Below, piece after piece: positions 32,136 through 32,749 of a stretch of DNA of 32,749 nt (position 1 is its first letter; each line of letters opens with the position of its first letter). The stretch is from assembly GCA_944325655.1 (NCBI GenBank), contig CALVAW010000020.1, forward strand, positions 1 to 32,749, in the 5' to 3' direction. The notes beneath the pieces are model-generated. The model was not told the DNA's origin, did not search any database, and saw only the letters and a program-made list of their open reading frames with translations. A program made the position numbers and the translations under genes. The stretch is from Candidatus Gastranaerophilales bacterium (GTDB taxonomy: Bacteria > Cyanobacteriota > Vampirovibrionia > Gastranaerophilales > Gastranaerophilaceae).

Positions 32136-32749
32136 ATGAATTTGCTGAATTATTTTTATGATATTAATTTAAAGAAACTGCCTGTTATGTCTTTGGGCAT
32201 GTTTTTGCAATTGCTTATTTTTTTATTTTTAATTTATGTTTTTTCTTCATTCGGTTTTATTTTTAATTTGAAAATCAATATATTTTATCCGATAGTTTCT
32301 TATATAATTTCTTGTTGGGTTTTAAATAAATTTTTATCTGATAAGGGTTTTTCTTTAAAGGATGTATTTTTGTGCGGTATTATTAATTTTTTAATTATAT
32401 TGTTATCTTTTGTTGTTTCTTCTTATTTTTTTGATTTTACTTATGATGGTAGGTGTTATCATCAGCACGCTATAATTTTGCTTGATGACGGGTGGAATCC
32501 TGTTTGGAAAAAAATCGAAAAATATATTGGTAATATTACTGATACTCATTCTTCGCCAAATATTTGGGCGCAAAATTATCCGAAATTTTGCGAAATTATT
32601 GCTGCAAATTTTATGAAAATTACAAATAAAATTGAACCTACAAAAGCATATCAGTTTATCACTTTTTTCATTGTATTTTTCTATTCTTTTTATATATTGA
32701 ATAAAAAGAGTTTTGTTAATTTAAAATTTTATTTAACAATTTTGCTTTC
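32136..32749 (+). CDS. Polytopic membrane protein, possibly GT-C-like, cut by window end
   Basis: An open frame from the ATG at 32136 running off the window after 204 codons; an in-frame stop just upstream (32112-32114) limits the start. Predicted helices lie near residues 18-42, 50-65, 75-100 and 175-190. After the third helix comes a probable extracytoplasmic loop with DFTYDGRCYHQHAIILLDDG near 103-122 followed by WNPVW; acidic and histidine residues in such a first loop recall membrane glycosyltransferases, but this is inference and no family was firmly recognised. A weak GGA is about ten bases before the ATG. The C-terminal part is missing only because the window ends. Confidence 0.7.
   Translation, partial: MNLLNYFYDINLKKLPVMSLGMFLQLLIFLFLIYVFSSFGFIFNLKINIFYPIVSYIISCWVLNKFLSDKGFSLKDVFLCGIINFLIILLSFVVSSYFFDFTYDGRCYHQHAIILLDDGWNPVWKKIEKYIGNITDTHSSPNIWAQNYPKFCEIIAANFMKITNKIEPTKAYQFITFFIVFFYSFYILNKKSFVNLKFYLTILL

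Noticed and set aside
32108-32161. 17-residue upstream ORF overlapping the last gene
   Set aside because: No ribosome binding site and no sign of attenuation structure; short frames like this are expected by chance.

Overview
This window is very AT-rich, densely packed bacterial chromosome, mostly housekeeping genes. No rRNA, tRNA, CRISPR array, insertion sequence or phage gene was seen. The best guess for the source is a gut member of the non-photosynthetic sister group of Cyanobacteria (Vampirovibrionia/Melainabacteria, Gastranaerophilales-like). This is inferred from the low GC, the Ycf45-type ATPase with an R3H motif, the cyanobacterial-style Ski2-like helicase, the MEP isoprenoid gene ispG, and a GatD-type peptidoglycan amidotransferase. 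It is not proven.

Layout. Bases 1-2.9 kb (minus): a large EF-hand/coiled-coil/papain-like cysteine peptidase protein and yraN. 2.9-5.4 kb (plus): gatA, then a two-helix membrane protein of unknown function. 5.4-9.7 kb (minus): a GT-C glycosyltransferase, a YfcE-like phosphoesterase, a TPR protein and an unlisted 50-residue ORF. 9.7-11.2 kb (plus): ispG and a small secreted protein. 11.2-15.4 kb (minus): three tightly coupled polytopic membrane proteins, in the order L-M-N, that look like strongly degenerated complex I antiporter subunits with no other complex I gene nearby. 15.5-21.6 kb (plus): proS, gatD-like, coaX, dut and a DExH helicase. 21.6-24.1 kb (minus): nadD, yqeK and a zinc-peptidase-like protein built from two repeats, of which only the second keeps HExxH. 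24.1-29.2 kb (plus): rqcH/NFACT, pheT, galE. 29.2-31.9 kb (minus): a small secreted protein, a YgjP-like metallopeptidase and the R3H ATPase. 32.1 kb to the end (plus): a polytopic membrane protein cut by the window edge.

How genes work together. proS, pheT and gatA serve aminoacyl-tRNA supply, and rqcH rescues stalled ribosomes. nadD and coaX feed NAD and CoA, dut protects the dNTP pool, and gatD-like and galE serve the envelope. Several start codons were moved from the longest reading frame using ribosome binding sites.

Three patterns stand out. First, several genes lacking a Shine-Dalgarno sequence have a -10-like hexamer six or seven bases before the ATG, which predicts leaderless mRNAs. 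Second, convergent gene pairs share or overlap their ends and carry hairpins over their stop codons. Third, several proteins carry altered or missing key residues: the NuoL/M/N-like trio, the GatD-like protein, and the N-terminal half of the zinc peptidase.
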